Positions 1-7,064 are shown, counted from the stretch's first letter. The stretch is DNA of 9,373 nt from Candidatus Gastranaerophilales bacterium (GCA_947628355.1 CANQZO010000068.1:1-9373), one strand, 5' to 3'. The notes: generated from the letters alone by a model not told the origin. Program-made: numbers and translations.

Positions 1-66
1 CTTAGTGCCAGAATAACAGAAGTTGAAAAAATATTGAAAAAACAATTTGGAATAACTATAAAATAA
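1..66 (+). CDS. C-terminal tail of an unidentified protein
   Basis: Frame 1 is open from the window edge and ends in TAA at 64-66, giving 21 residues that begin LSARITEVEKILKKQ and end FGITIK. The stretch is charged and probably helical. It is too short to recognise a family. A strong terminator begins nine bases after the stop, which supports a genuine gene end and isolates this gene from the one starting at 245. The start lies outside the window. Confidence 0.6.
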   Translation, partial: LSARITEVEKILKKQFGITIK

Positions 67-74
67 TTTTTTAT

Positions 75-111
75 AAAGAGGCATTATTTGTTCAAATAAT
101 GCCTCTTTTTT
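75..111 (+). terminator. Rho-independent terminator
   Basis: A perfect 15-bp stem (75-89 with 94-108) encloses the 4-base loop GTTC, and the 3' arm runs into a T tract (106-111). The stem core GAGGCATTATTT is exactly complementary. It follows the stop codon at 64-66 directly, so it ends the upstream transcript. The 5' arm starts in A and the 3' arm ends in T, so it could also work weakly on the opposite strand. Confidence 0.9.
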
Positions 112-127
112 GTTTTACATCCTAATA

Positions 128-160
128 TTTTAACAATAAAAAAAATTTTATTTGTTAAAA
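128..160. repeat. AT-rich inverted repeat upstream of the giant gene
   Basis: TTTTAACAA at 128-136 is matched by its exact reverse complement TTGTTAAAA at 152-160. The inner TAAAA and TTTTA also pair, with one bulged base. It lies about 85 bases before the start codon at 245, where a promoter or operator would be expected. An A/T-only palindrome can arise by chance in such AT-rich DNA, so a regulatory role is only a possibility. I could not pick a convincing -35/-10 pair here. TATACA at 210-215 is the best -10-like hexamer but has no good -35. Confidence 0.35.
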
Positions 161-233
161 ATCTTAATATAAATTTGTAAAAAATTAAAGTTATGTAAAA
201 AAATTCCGATATACAAGATAGTGAATGAAAATT

Positions 234-238
234 AGGAG
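234..238 (+). promoter_or_regulatory. Shine-Dalgarno AGGAG that fixes the start at 245
   Basis: AGGAG stands six bases before the ATG at 245-247, which is optimal spacing. No comparable site precedes the TTG at 457 or the ATG at 502 inside the long open frame. This marks 245 as the real translation start of the giant gene, although that ATG is out of frame with the body of the gene because of the G tract at 314-322. Confidence 0.8.
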
Positions 239-244
239 AAAAAA

Positions 245-340
245 ATGTCTTACTTTGACTTTCAAAATGGTATTAACGGAATGAATCTCATAAATGGTGC
301 ATTATCATTTTTTGGGGGGGGGAATTTGTTAATGAATTAA
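245..340 (+). CDS. 5' segment of the giant RTX-like gene, cut off by a poly-G frameshift
   Basis: From the ATG at 245 the frame reads MSYFDFQNGINGMNLINGA then LSFFGGG, crosses nine consecutive G residues (314-322), and stops at TAA 338-340 after 31 residues. The next frame, open from 322 with no stop, continues as EFVNELSAYYQNDGGIFNLS and so on into the 4-kb body. One extra G (10) or two fewer (7) would fuse the two parts into 1404 or 1403 residues. As written, only a 31-residue peptide would be made from this start. The segment is not a classical Sec signal peptide: it has no basic n-region and only a short hydrophobic run. I read it as the true N-terminus of the protein at 457-4458. Confidence 0.7.
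   Translation: MSYFDFQNGINGMNLINGALSFFGGGNLLMN
314..322 (+). repeat. Poly-G tract (9 G), candidate phase-variation switch
   Basis: Nine consecutive G in strongly AT-rich DNA, 69 bases into the reading frame that starts at 245. The tract is exactly where the frame changes from that of the start codon to that of the 4-kb body. Homopolymeric G tracts in the 5' coding region are the known substrate of slipped-strand phase variation, for example in Campylobacter surface genes. A sequencing or assembly miscount of the same homopolymer is the alternative. Confidence 0.75.
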
Positions 341-456
341 GTGCATATTATCAAAATGACGGAGGAATATTTAATTTAAGTACAAATACACCACAAGACA
401 TATATAGCGGGGAAGAATGGGAAACTGTAGATTATACAACGAAGTCAACAGGATTT

Positions 457-3400
457 TTGGGTTGGGGGGGAGATATCGGATATTATAAATCAGAAAGCGG
501 AATGGAGTTAAGATTTGAAATATCAGATGAAGTGGTAATAAAGAGAAATGCAAATACCGGAGAGATATTAATAGAAAACGCTAACGATCTTGAAGTAAGC
601 GGAACGAATAAAGACGATAAAATTACAATAAGAAACAGCAGAATAAGTGACATAGAAACAAAAGACGGTAATGATAAAATAACAATATTATCATCAGTGA
701 TGGATGATTCTTGCGGAGATCACTTTAATACAGGCACAGGAGATGATACAGTAATAATAGAAGATTCGACAGTATTAGATGAAATAAATACTGGAAAAGG
801 AGCAGACCGTATACAAGCAAGGAATGCATGGTTAAGTGAAATAAATTCGGGCGACGGGAATGATGATATTTCATTAAGAGATGTAACCGTATATCAAAAT
901 AATACGGAAGATTATACATTATATGTAAATAGCGGAGACGGAAATGACAAAATATGGGCAAATAATTCCGTAATTAATCAAATAAAAGGTGAGGACGGAA
1001 AAGATAAAATAATAATAGGCGGATATTCAAGGATAGCAGAGATATTGGGCGGAGATGATGCTGATGAAATAACGATAGATAAATCGCAAGTTACCAGTAT
1101 TGAAGGGAATTCAGGGGATGACAAAATAAATATAATAAATAATTCATATGTAAACAATTTAGAGGGAAACGGAGGAATAGACAAAATAAATGTAAGAAAT
1201 AATTCCGGAGTAGACGATTTATATGGAGGACTTAGTCATGATGAGATAAATATATATAAATCGAATGTAAAACGAATAGAGGGCGGAGCCGTTGCAGATA
1301 TGTGGAGATGGTTTACAGGCGATGATACTGTAATTATAGATAATTCAGAGACAGGAAAAACGAATACGGGATCAGGCAAAGATACAGTAAAAGTTAATAA
1401 TTCTAATACCGGAGATATAAATACGGGAAGCGGAAATGACGAAGTAGTAATTAATGAATCAAATACAGGAAATATAGAAACCGGAAACGGAGAAGATAAC
1501 GTTACGGTAGAAAAATCAAGAGTAGGAAAAGTGCATACAGGTAGAGGCAATGATCAGTTGCGTTTTGTAGTTTCGTTTGGAGAAGAAGTAAGTACAGGGA
1601 ATGGAGACGACAGTGTAGCAATAAGCGGTTCTGAAATAGGAAAAGTTGACTTGGGAAAAGGCAACGATGATGTTGTAGTGCAAAAATCCGAAGTAGAAGA
1701 AATAGAAACCGGTGCAGGAAATGATACTGTTGTATTGGATGATTCTGAAGTTACGACAGTAGACACAGGAAAAGGTAACGATATAGTAGACGTAAATAAC
1801 GGAAGTGAAGTAGGGAAAGTAGACAGCGGAAAAGGAAAAGATGTAGTTTTCAAGGATAGCAGTTCTGAGATAAAGGAAATTGAAGAAGGAGAAGAAGTAG
1901 TAACAACGGATGATATGTTAATCAACGTAAGTAGCTTGGATGAAACAACTGCGATAGAAGCCCAAAATCTGACAAGTAGTTTAACATCACAATATTCTGA
2001 CAGAGAACTAACAGCGCAAGAGCAATACTATGCATTAACAATAGATGTATTTTCGGATCAATTAGAAAGCATAAAATCGCAATATGAGAGACAAGAAAAT
2101 GCTGACGGAGTAGTAGGCGATACATATAATTTTGTAAAAGGATTACTTGATGCCGGAGTAACAAAAGAAGAAGTTGAAAAAGCGATAGCCGAACAGGAAA
2201 CCATGGTAAATGAATTAAAGGCGGCATTAAATAGTGAAGACAGTTCAACATTTGAAGAAGTATTTAAAAATTGGACAGGTGTTGAATACAATCAAGAAAA
2301 TATATCAGAATTTTTAGAATATCAACAATTATACACATTTGCGGTTGCAGGCGAAAAAATGGTAGAAAGTTTTGCGCAAGAGGTATCGCAAGCAGGAACA
2401 TTAGAGTCTGTATATAATATGTATGTGGATCATTACGGAAGTGAAGAAAAAGCGAGAGCAGAATTAAATACAGTACTAAAAGGCATTGTATTACACGGAG
2501 GAACAAACGGTTATGATACGGAAAATATAATGATAAATGAAAATAATCAAGTTTGTTATATTCAAACAAAGAATGAAATAAATACAGTCGGAACGGTCTC
2601 TTATTCGAAAACTTCAAAAGTATGTAATTTGAATGAATTTCAAAATATATTTAATTCAGAACAAAATCGAACAAAAATGCTAAAGAATTTAGTAGAAGAC
2701 TATAAAACAAACTTTGAAGCAACAATGGGATACAGTATAGAAACATTGCAGGCGAAATATTCAGCAAGTCAAGTATTAGCAATGGGAACAAATAATTCAT
2801 TCCAAAAATTAGCAGATGAATATTGTTTTGAGCAATCCTCAATAGAAAATCAATTTGCAAGAGCAGAGCAATTAACCGGTGTTGGATTAATTATAGTCGG
2901 CGGAGTATTATGCTTTGTCCCTCCATTATCAACGGCTGGTTCTATGATGATGAAAGCAGGAAGTTATTTTTCATTTGTAGGATCATTTGTGGATAATTCT
3001 ATGGATTTAATTGACTCAGCGACATCAGAAGACGGATTATCCGAAGAAAAAGCAAAAGAGATATTTAAAGAAACCGTTATAGATGCGGCATTATACTTAT
3101 CAGGACGTGCAATAAACGGAATTGCAGAAAGTGCCCATCTTGCAGCATCTGCAGAAATGGCAGCAAAAGGAGCAAGTGAAGCCTTACAAAAACTTGTTGG
3201 TTGGACAGCAGAAGTAGGAACGGATACGGCATTAAGTTTACTGTCAGATTTAATAATAACAGGTGAAATAGATCTTGCAGGCGAAGGTTTAAGTCAATTA
3301 ATAGGTATATTATCAGGTATCGCAGGTGCAAAAGTTAAAGAATATAATGAATCTATAGGTAAAACTAATGTAAGTGATACAGATGTTGATACAAGGCAAA

Positions 3401-4458
3401 ATTTTGACATAGATGGTACAACTACAAAACCAATTACAGATGCAGGTGATTATACTGATGCTAATTTCGAATCATATAAAACTGCTTCTGATGCGGAAAT
3501 GGCTGGTCATGAAATGGGTCAAACCGTTGTCGGCGATGATGGAGAATGGTATACTTTTGACAGAACAGAAAATAAATGGCTTATTGATCCCGAAACTAAA
3601 CAAAGAGCTACATTATATAATTGGGCTACTGATTCTTCAACAAGAAATTATGATTCACGACCTGTAAATGAAAATGCTGCAACTGATTTTGAGGCAGAAA
3701 AATTAAATGTATTCTCTGATGAAAATTCTTCAATGAGAGCCTTAATAGATAGTGAATATGATTATATCAGACAATATGGCGATTATCAAACAGATTGGGG
3801 TACAGGAAAATTATTAGAATCAAATATTCCTGAACTTCAAGAAACAGTTACGGGGGTTAAAGGTGAATTTATAAATACCAGTCCTTATTCTGAAAAAATG
3901 ATCTTGATGAATAATGGGCCATGGACATTTAGAAATTATTGTTCAAATGCTAAATATAGAGCATCATTAAATGTAGTCGGCGATCCAAATATTATTAAAG
4001 AATTGGATACATTCTGGGAAACAGGCGAGTATACTGATATTAATGGAAATAAAATTAAATTAGACAATTCTGATATGACCAAATTTTCATATAAAACATA
4101 CACTGATGTTTCCAAATGGGATTCAAGAGAAGATCCTATTACTATGTATTTCGCGGACGAACCCTCAGAGGCAATGAAAAAAGCTATAACAGATATTTCA
4201 ATGAAATATCAAAGAGGAAGTTTAAGCTATCCGTCTTCAACTGATACACCTTGGTTATCGTTTGATGAATATCCTAATCAAGAAATGATTGATGATTTGT
4301 TTAAAATGACGGAAAACGATTCAAGACTTTATAGTGAAGTATATAGTTATCTTAGTGCATATCATAAATATGGCGAATATAATATTTCAGAAGGTCAGTA
4401 TAAAGCAATAAAAAATATTATTGAACAATATATCGCATATAAAAATCAAAGTAATTAG
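457..4458 (+). CDS. Giant RTX-like repeat protein, probable polymorphic toxin/effector (body of a frameshifted gene)
   Basis: The frame is open from 322. The TTG at 457 is only the first formal start codon and lacks a good ribosome site. Biologically the gene most likely starts at 245 and is interrupted by the G tract. Residue numbers here count from 457 (1333 residues). Residues 49-476 hold 21 repeats of about 19-20 residues built on GxGxD, like RTX calcium-binding turns. Residues about 490-800 are mostly helical and charged. Residues 806-846 are a Gly-rich hydrophobic stretch (VGLIIVGGVLCFVPP then a small-residue run), possibly membrane-inserting. A further Ala/Gly-rich helical part follows at about 870-966. 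From about residue 966 (nt 3350) codon use shifts and a distinct C-terminal module of about 370 residues follows, with FSYK (K1213) and WDSREDPITMYF (1222-1232). That module faintly recalls the HopA1/phosphothreonine-lyase-like effector fold. I do not recognise the whole protein. A secreted or surface toxin is an inference from the architecture. There is no immunity gene of the usual small type directly after it; the next gene is convergent. Confidence 0.8.
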   Translation: MGWGGDIGYYKSESGMELRFEISDEVVIKRNANTGEILIENANDLEVSGTNKDDKITIRNSRISDIETKDGNDKITILSSVMDDSCGDHFNTGTGDDTVIIEDSTVLDEINTGKGADRIQARNAWLSEINSGDGNDDISLRDVTVYQNNTEDYTLYVNSGDGNDKIWANNSVINQIKGEDGKDKIIIGGYSRIAEILGGDDADEITIDKSQVTSIEGNSGDDKINIINNSYVNNLEGNGGIDKINVRNNSGVDDLYGGLSHDEINIYKSNVKRIEGGAVADMWRWFTGDDTVIIDNSETGKTNTGSGKDTVKVNNSNTGDINTGSGNDEVVINESNTGNIETGNGEDNVTVEKSRVGKVHTGRGNDQLRFVVSFGEEVSTGNGDDSVAISGSEIGKVDLGKGNDDVVVQKSEVEEIETGAGNDTVVLDDSEVTTVDTGKGNDIVDVNNGSEVGKVDSGKGKDVVFKDSSSEIKEIEEGEEVVTTDDMLINVSSLDETTAIEAQNLTSSLTSQYSDRELTAQEQYYALTIDVFSDQLESIKSQYERQENADGVVGDTYNFVKGLLDAGVTKEEVEKAIAEQETMVNELKAALNSEDSSTFEEVFKNWTGVEYNQENISEFLEYQQLYTFAVAGEKMVESFAQEVSQAGTLESVYNMYVDHYGSEEKARAELNTVLKGIVLHGGTNGYDTENIMINENNQVCYIQTKNEINTVGTVSYSKTSKVCNLNEFQNIFNSEQNRTKMLKNLVEDYKTNFEATMGYSIETLQAKYSASQVLAMGTNNSFQKLADEYCFEQSSIENQFARAEQLTGVGLIIVGGVLCFVPPLSTAGSMMMKAGSYFSFVGSFVDNSMDLIDSATSEDGLSEEKAKEIFKETVIDAALYLSGRAINGIAESAHLAASAEMAAKGASEALQKLVGWTAEVGTDTALSLLSDLIITGEIDLAGEGLSQLIGILSGIAGAKVKEYNESIGKTNVSDTDVDTRQNFDIDGTTTKPITDAGDYTDANFESYKTASDAEMAGHEMGQTVVGDDGEWYTFDRTENKWLIDPETKQRATLYNWATDSSTRNYDSRPVNENAATDFEAEKLNVFSDENSSMRALIDSEYDYIRQYGDYQTDWGTGKLLESNIPELQETVTGVKGEFINTSPYSEKMILMNNGPWTFRNYCSNAKYRASLNVVGDPNIIKELDTFWETGEYTDINGNKIKLDNSDMTKFSYKTYTDVSKWDSREDPITMYFADEPSEAMKKAITDISMKYQRGSLSYPSSTDTPWLSFDEYPNQEMIDDLFKMTENDSRLYSEVYSYLSAYHKYGEYNISEGQYKAIKNIIEQYIAYKNQSN
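464..470 (+). repeat. Second poly-G tract (7 G)
   Basis: Seven consecutive G encode part of LGWGGD in the body frame. The frame is consistent on both sides, so this tract is in the 'in-frame' state here. It lies 142 bases after the 9-G tract. Two long G runs in one 5' coding region of an AT-rich gene is unusual and would give a second possible slippage site. Confidence 0.55.
601..1884 (+). repeat. 21 tandem RTX-like repeats of about 19-20 residues
   Basis: The consensus is roughly (T/S/G)GxGxDxVxIxxSxxxxIx. The last nine units are the most regular, e.g. TGSGNDEVVINESNTGNIE and TGNGDDSVAISGSEIGKVD, each exactly 19 residues (57 bp) until two final 20-residue units. Earlier units vary (19-28 residues), some with insertions such as the MWRW unit near nt 1300. 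GxGxD is the calcium-binding turn of RTX proteins. One such turn per ~19 residues, alternating with beta strands, suggests a calcium-stabilised beta-roll or beta-helix with one repeat per coil. The repeats are degenerate at DNA level, so recombination between units is probably limited. Confidence 0.85.
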
Positions 4459-4554
4459 GACTACACTAAAAAGAAACATTGCAGGCATGATGATTGCAAT
4501 AAATGCTTAGTTGATATTTCACAGAAACAATATTAAACAAGCCATTGGGAATAT

Positions 4555-6753
4555 CTATAAAATATTTGCTTTAGAGTTTCTGCCCATAAGTTCTGCAATT
4601 TTAGCGATTGTCTTAGGAAAATATCTTATTAAAAATTGGCTTCTGTCTGATAATATATCGATATTGTATCCGTATGTTATTAAAATTGAATTAGTTTCCG
4701 CAATGAATTCATTTAAGCCTATTGAATTGCTTAAATTTGCTTGAGGTGAGAAATATTCTATAATTTTCTGTTCGTGGTGAGGCATTGTTTGCTCATATAA
4801 AGCCATTTCTTTTTTATATATTCCCTGTAATTCTTCGTCTTCCTCAATGTTAGGATTTTCGAATGCTTTTATATGCCCGCATTCATGACCGATTATGGAT
4901 TTATTTTGTCCCGTATATATTTTAAAAGAACGTTCGTTCATTGAAGAAAACTCTTCATCCGTGTAATTCCAGTGTTCAATATTATTATCAATATCAATTA
5001 AAATATCTGCAGGGAGGTTTTTTGCAGCTTGCCATAGTTTTTCTTTTCCGAAATAGGCGAGTTTTTTCCCTAAATTAATAGTTCTTATTTTATTACCGCT
5101 TCTGATTGTTACGGTTTTATGTTTATCGTCAAAGGTTAATGTATATTCATTTCCGTTGATTATATTTTTAACTCTGCCGCTGCTGTCTGTTTCTGTGCTT
5201 CTTGAAATATCCAGCAAAGAATTTCCGTTTTGGTCCGTGATTTTATATATGTAATTACTTTTTAATGTTTTTCCGGCAGTGTCTTTTCTCTCACTGTATT
5301 CTCTATAAACCTTGCAGCCGTTTGCTGTAAATTTTTCCGTGAATTTTATGCTCCCGTCTGCTTCTTTTGTGACGGAGGAAATAGTTATGCCTTTCCCTTT
5401 TACCGATTTATTTAACGGGTAATCAATTTTATTTGAGCTGTTTAATTGACCGCTTTCTCTAAACTGAGATATATCATAATAAGTGCTTTCATAAGCACCT
5501 TTCAAGAGTGTTGAGGCTTTTGTATAAACTACTCCTTTTATTCCATGGGTTATTTTATCGGGGATATATTGTATTAATTCTTTTAAATTTTTGTTTTTAT
5601 CATATTTTGATTTAAAAATATATTCTCCGCTGTTTTGATAAGATGAAACACTGCCGTCTTGATATGTTTCAGTCCTGCTTTTTTGAGTTTTTCCGCTTTG
5701 ATTAAATATTTGTATTATTTCTATTTTGCTTTTGTTTGTGCGAATAATCTTTTTAAATATTGCTTCAAATTCGCATGTATCCTGCCGTTCTTCTATTGTT
5801 ACATCATATTCATCTTTTAAAAGCTGAGCCATTTGAGGATTTATCTTTATTAATTTTTTTAATGCCTTTATTTCATCATCATCAAATAAAGAAAGTGCGC
5901 AAGCTGATGTTTTGCTTAAACCTTTTGATAAATATTCATTATATTTTTTATTATCGCGCTCACCTTTTTCTAAACTTATTATTCTCATTATATAGGCGAA
6001 GCAAACCCCTTGGTTAATCAGTTCTAATGCCCTTTTATAGTCTTTCCCTTTTAAACTTGTAAAAACGCAAATGTAGTCTTCATCAATATTCATCTTGCTT
6101 AAACTTGAAACATGCCTTGTTTCATAGTCTTCTAGTAATGCAAGATTTATTGCGTTAGCGGGGCAAAATCCCATATTTATATATTTTTGATAACGGCTTT
6201 TTTCTTCAGGACTCATAGTCATAATATCTCTTGCCGTTTCAATATCAATATTTTGAGCTAAAAGATTGTTTAATTCCGCTTCATTATTGTTTTCTGCAAG
6301 AATTGAAGCAGTAATGGGAGTTAAACCTTTTTTTAAATATTGTATTGCTTCATTAAACTGTTTATCATCCAAGTAAATAAAATCTGCGGTTTTCTCAGGA
6401 TCAATTCCGTTTCTTTCAAGCCTTAGGGCTCTATTGTATGCTTTTCTTTGCCCGTTCAATATTTCGGGCAGGGTTTCATCAATAAAACCTTTTTTAATAA
6501 GCCTTAATCCTTTTTTATAGTCTTTTTCTTTACTTTTTGCCAATTTATCTATAAAAAAATCAACAGTGCCTAAATCAGTTAAAACTTTTGCGCGCTCGTA
6601 TTGTGTATCATCTAATTTCGCAATTCTTTCTGCTGATTGTTTTTCAATGCCTTCATTCAGCATATATTCATACCGTTGTTCAAAGGTATCATTATTTCCG
6701 CTAAATGTAATATTATTTTTCGTGTATATATTAAAAATTGGTGTTATTTTCAT
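4555..6753 (-). CDS. Helical-repeat protein with C-terminal lethal-factor-like zinc metallopeptidase
   Basis: 732 residues, ATG at 6753-6751; only a weak ribosome site (AAGATAAGT) precedes it. Residues 1-19 form a short leader (MKITPIFNIYTKNNITFSG). There is no Sec signal or membrane helix. Residues about 28-310 contain roughly ten two-helix repeats. Aromatic anchors Y52, Y79, Y106 and F133 are spaced exactly 27 residues apart, with a recurring YxxAxxLxxxGI...LDD pattern. Residues about 350-590 are beta-rich, with Tyr/Asp/Gly-rich strands. Residues 623-627 are HECGH, an HExxH zinc site, followed by NEFIAE (681-686), whose E682 or E686 would be the third zinc ligand, and then a helix with PKT (713-715). 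This order (HExGH, E-F-x-A-E, P-K-T helix) resembles the catalytic domain of anthrax lethal factor. The gene is convergent with the giant RTX-like gene, with 96 bp between the stops and no clear terminator there; a 6-bp stem at 4478-4500 has no T tract. Predicted role: secreted or translocated protease; substrate unknown. Confidence 0.88.
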   Translation of the reverse strand: MKITPIFNIYTKNNITFSGNNDTFEQRYEYMLNEGIEKQSAERIAKLDDTQYERAKVLTDLGTVDFFIDKLAKSKEKDYKKGLRLIKKGFIDETLPEILNGQRKAYNRALRLERNGIDPEKTADFIYLDDKQFNEAIQYLKKGLTPITASILAENNNEAELNNLLAQNIDIETARDIMTMSPEEKSRYQKYINMGFCPANAINLALLEDYETRHVSSLSKMNIDEDYICVFTSLKGKDYKRALELINQGVCFAYIMRIISLEKGERDNKKYNEYLSKGLSKTSACALSLFDDDEIKALKKLIKINPQMAQLLKDEYDVTIEERQDTCEFEAIFKKIIRTNKSKIEIIQIFNQSGKTQKSRTETYQDGSVSSYQNSGEYIFKSKYDKNKNLKELIQYIPDKITHGIKGVVYTKASTLLKGAYESTYYDISQFRESGQLNSSNKIDYPLNKSVKGKGITISSVTKEADGSIKFTEKFTANGCKVYREYSERKDTAGKTLKSNYIYKITDQNGNSLLDISRSTETDSSGRVKNIINGNEYTLTFDDKHKTVTIRSGNKIRTINLGKKLAYFGKEKLWQAAKNLPADILIDIDNNIEHWNYTDEEFSSMNERSFKIYTGQNKSIIGHECGHIKAFENPNIEEDEELQGIYKKEMALYEQTMPHHEQKIIEYFSPQANLSNSIGLNEFIAETNSILITYGYNIDILSDRSQFLIRYFPKTIAKIAELMGRNSKANIL

Positions 6754-6797
6754 ACTTATCTTAAAAACAACCGAAATTTATTTTGCTATAAATACGC

Positions 6798-6827
6798 AAA
6801 AAAAATGTTTGCAGAGTATGCAAACAT
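6798..6827 (-). terminator. Minus-strand intrinsic terminator (or attenuator) upstream of the metallopeptidase gene
   Basis: A perfect 9-bp stem, ATGTTTGCA (6805-6813) with TGCAAACAT (6819-6827), has a 5-base loop. On the minus strand it is followed by eight T (complement of 6798-6805). It lies 45 bases upstream of the minus-strand start at 6753. No minus-strand gene is visible to its right that it would terminate. It may end a short untranslated RNA made from 6830-6980, or act as an attenuator in the leader of the metallopeptidase mRNA. Confidence 0.7.
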
Positions 6828-7064
6828 CAAATAAACACGAGGATATTAAGAGAGAGAGTAAAAAAATTGTTTTTAATCATTCTGCCTAAAATGGCTGATT
6901 ATTTGTAGAGTTCCTCTTAACAGTGCCTCTTTGTGTTTTTTTGTTTTTTATTTTAATTCCTTTCGTTTATTGTCTACTCTTATATAAAGTTTTTTTTTGA
7001 ACAAGAATTGCTTTTTTTAATAAAAGCAGTTTAACAAAACTTAATAAAAGCTAAAAAATATTAC
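6828..7064. other. Intergenic region, no gene seen; possible small minus-strand transcript
   Basis: This is the main part of the 346-bp gap between the divergent genes starting at 6753 and 7100. It is very AT-rich with several T and A runs. No ORF with a credible start and ribosome site was found on either strand. On the minus strand TATAAG (6984-6979) is a possible -10, but the hexamer 17 bp upstream (TTCTTG, 7007-7002) is a poor -35. A transcript from there would reach the terminator at 6827-6798 after about 170 bases. That makes a small RNA possible but unproven. Confidence 0.3.

Noticed and set aside
601..1884. Possible DNA satellite or CRISPR-like array, from the regular ~57-bp periodicity
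   Set aside because: The period is codon-based and the repeats are degenerate at DNA level with no spacers of constant type; the protein repeat explains it.
725..2860. Many minus-strand open frames of 68-123 codons opposite the giant gene
   Set aside because: They are shadows of the plus-strand repeat and helical coding sequence. Compositions are Leu/Ser/Pro-rich, ribosome sites are absent, and they overlap a clearly coding frame.
4478..4500. Terminator between the convergent genes
   Set aside because: Only a 6-bp stem (ATTGCA/TGCAAT) with an 11-base loop and no T tract on either strand.
6880..6950. Short minus-strand peptide frame reading KNKKTQRGTVKRNS
   Set aside because: No ATG, GTG or TTG start is placed behind a ribosome site; the frame is short and low complexity.
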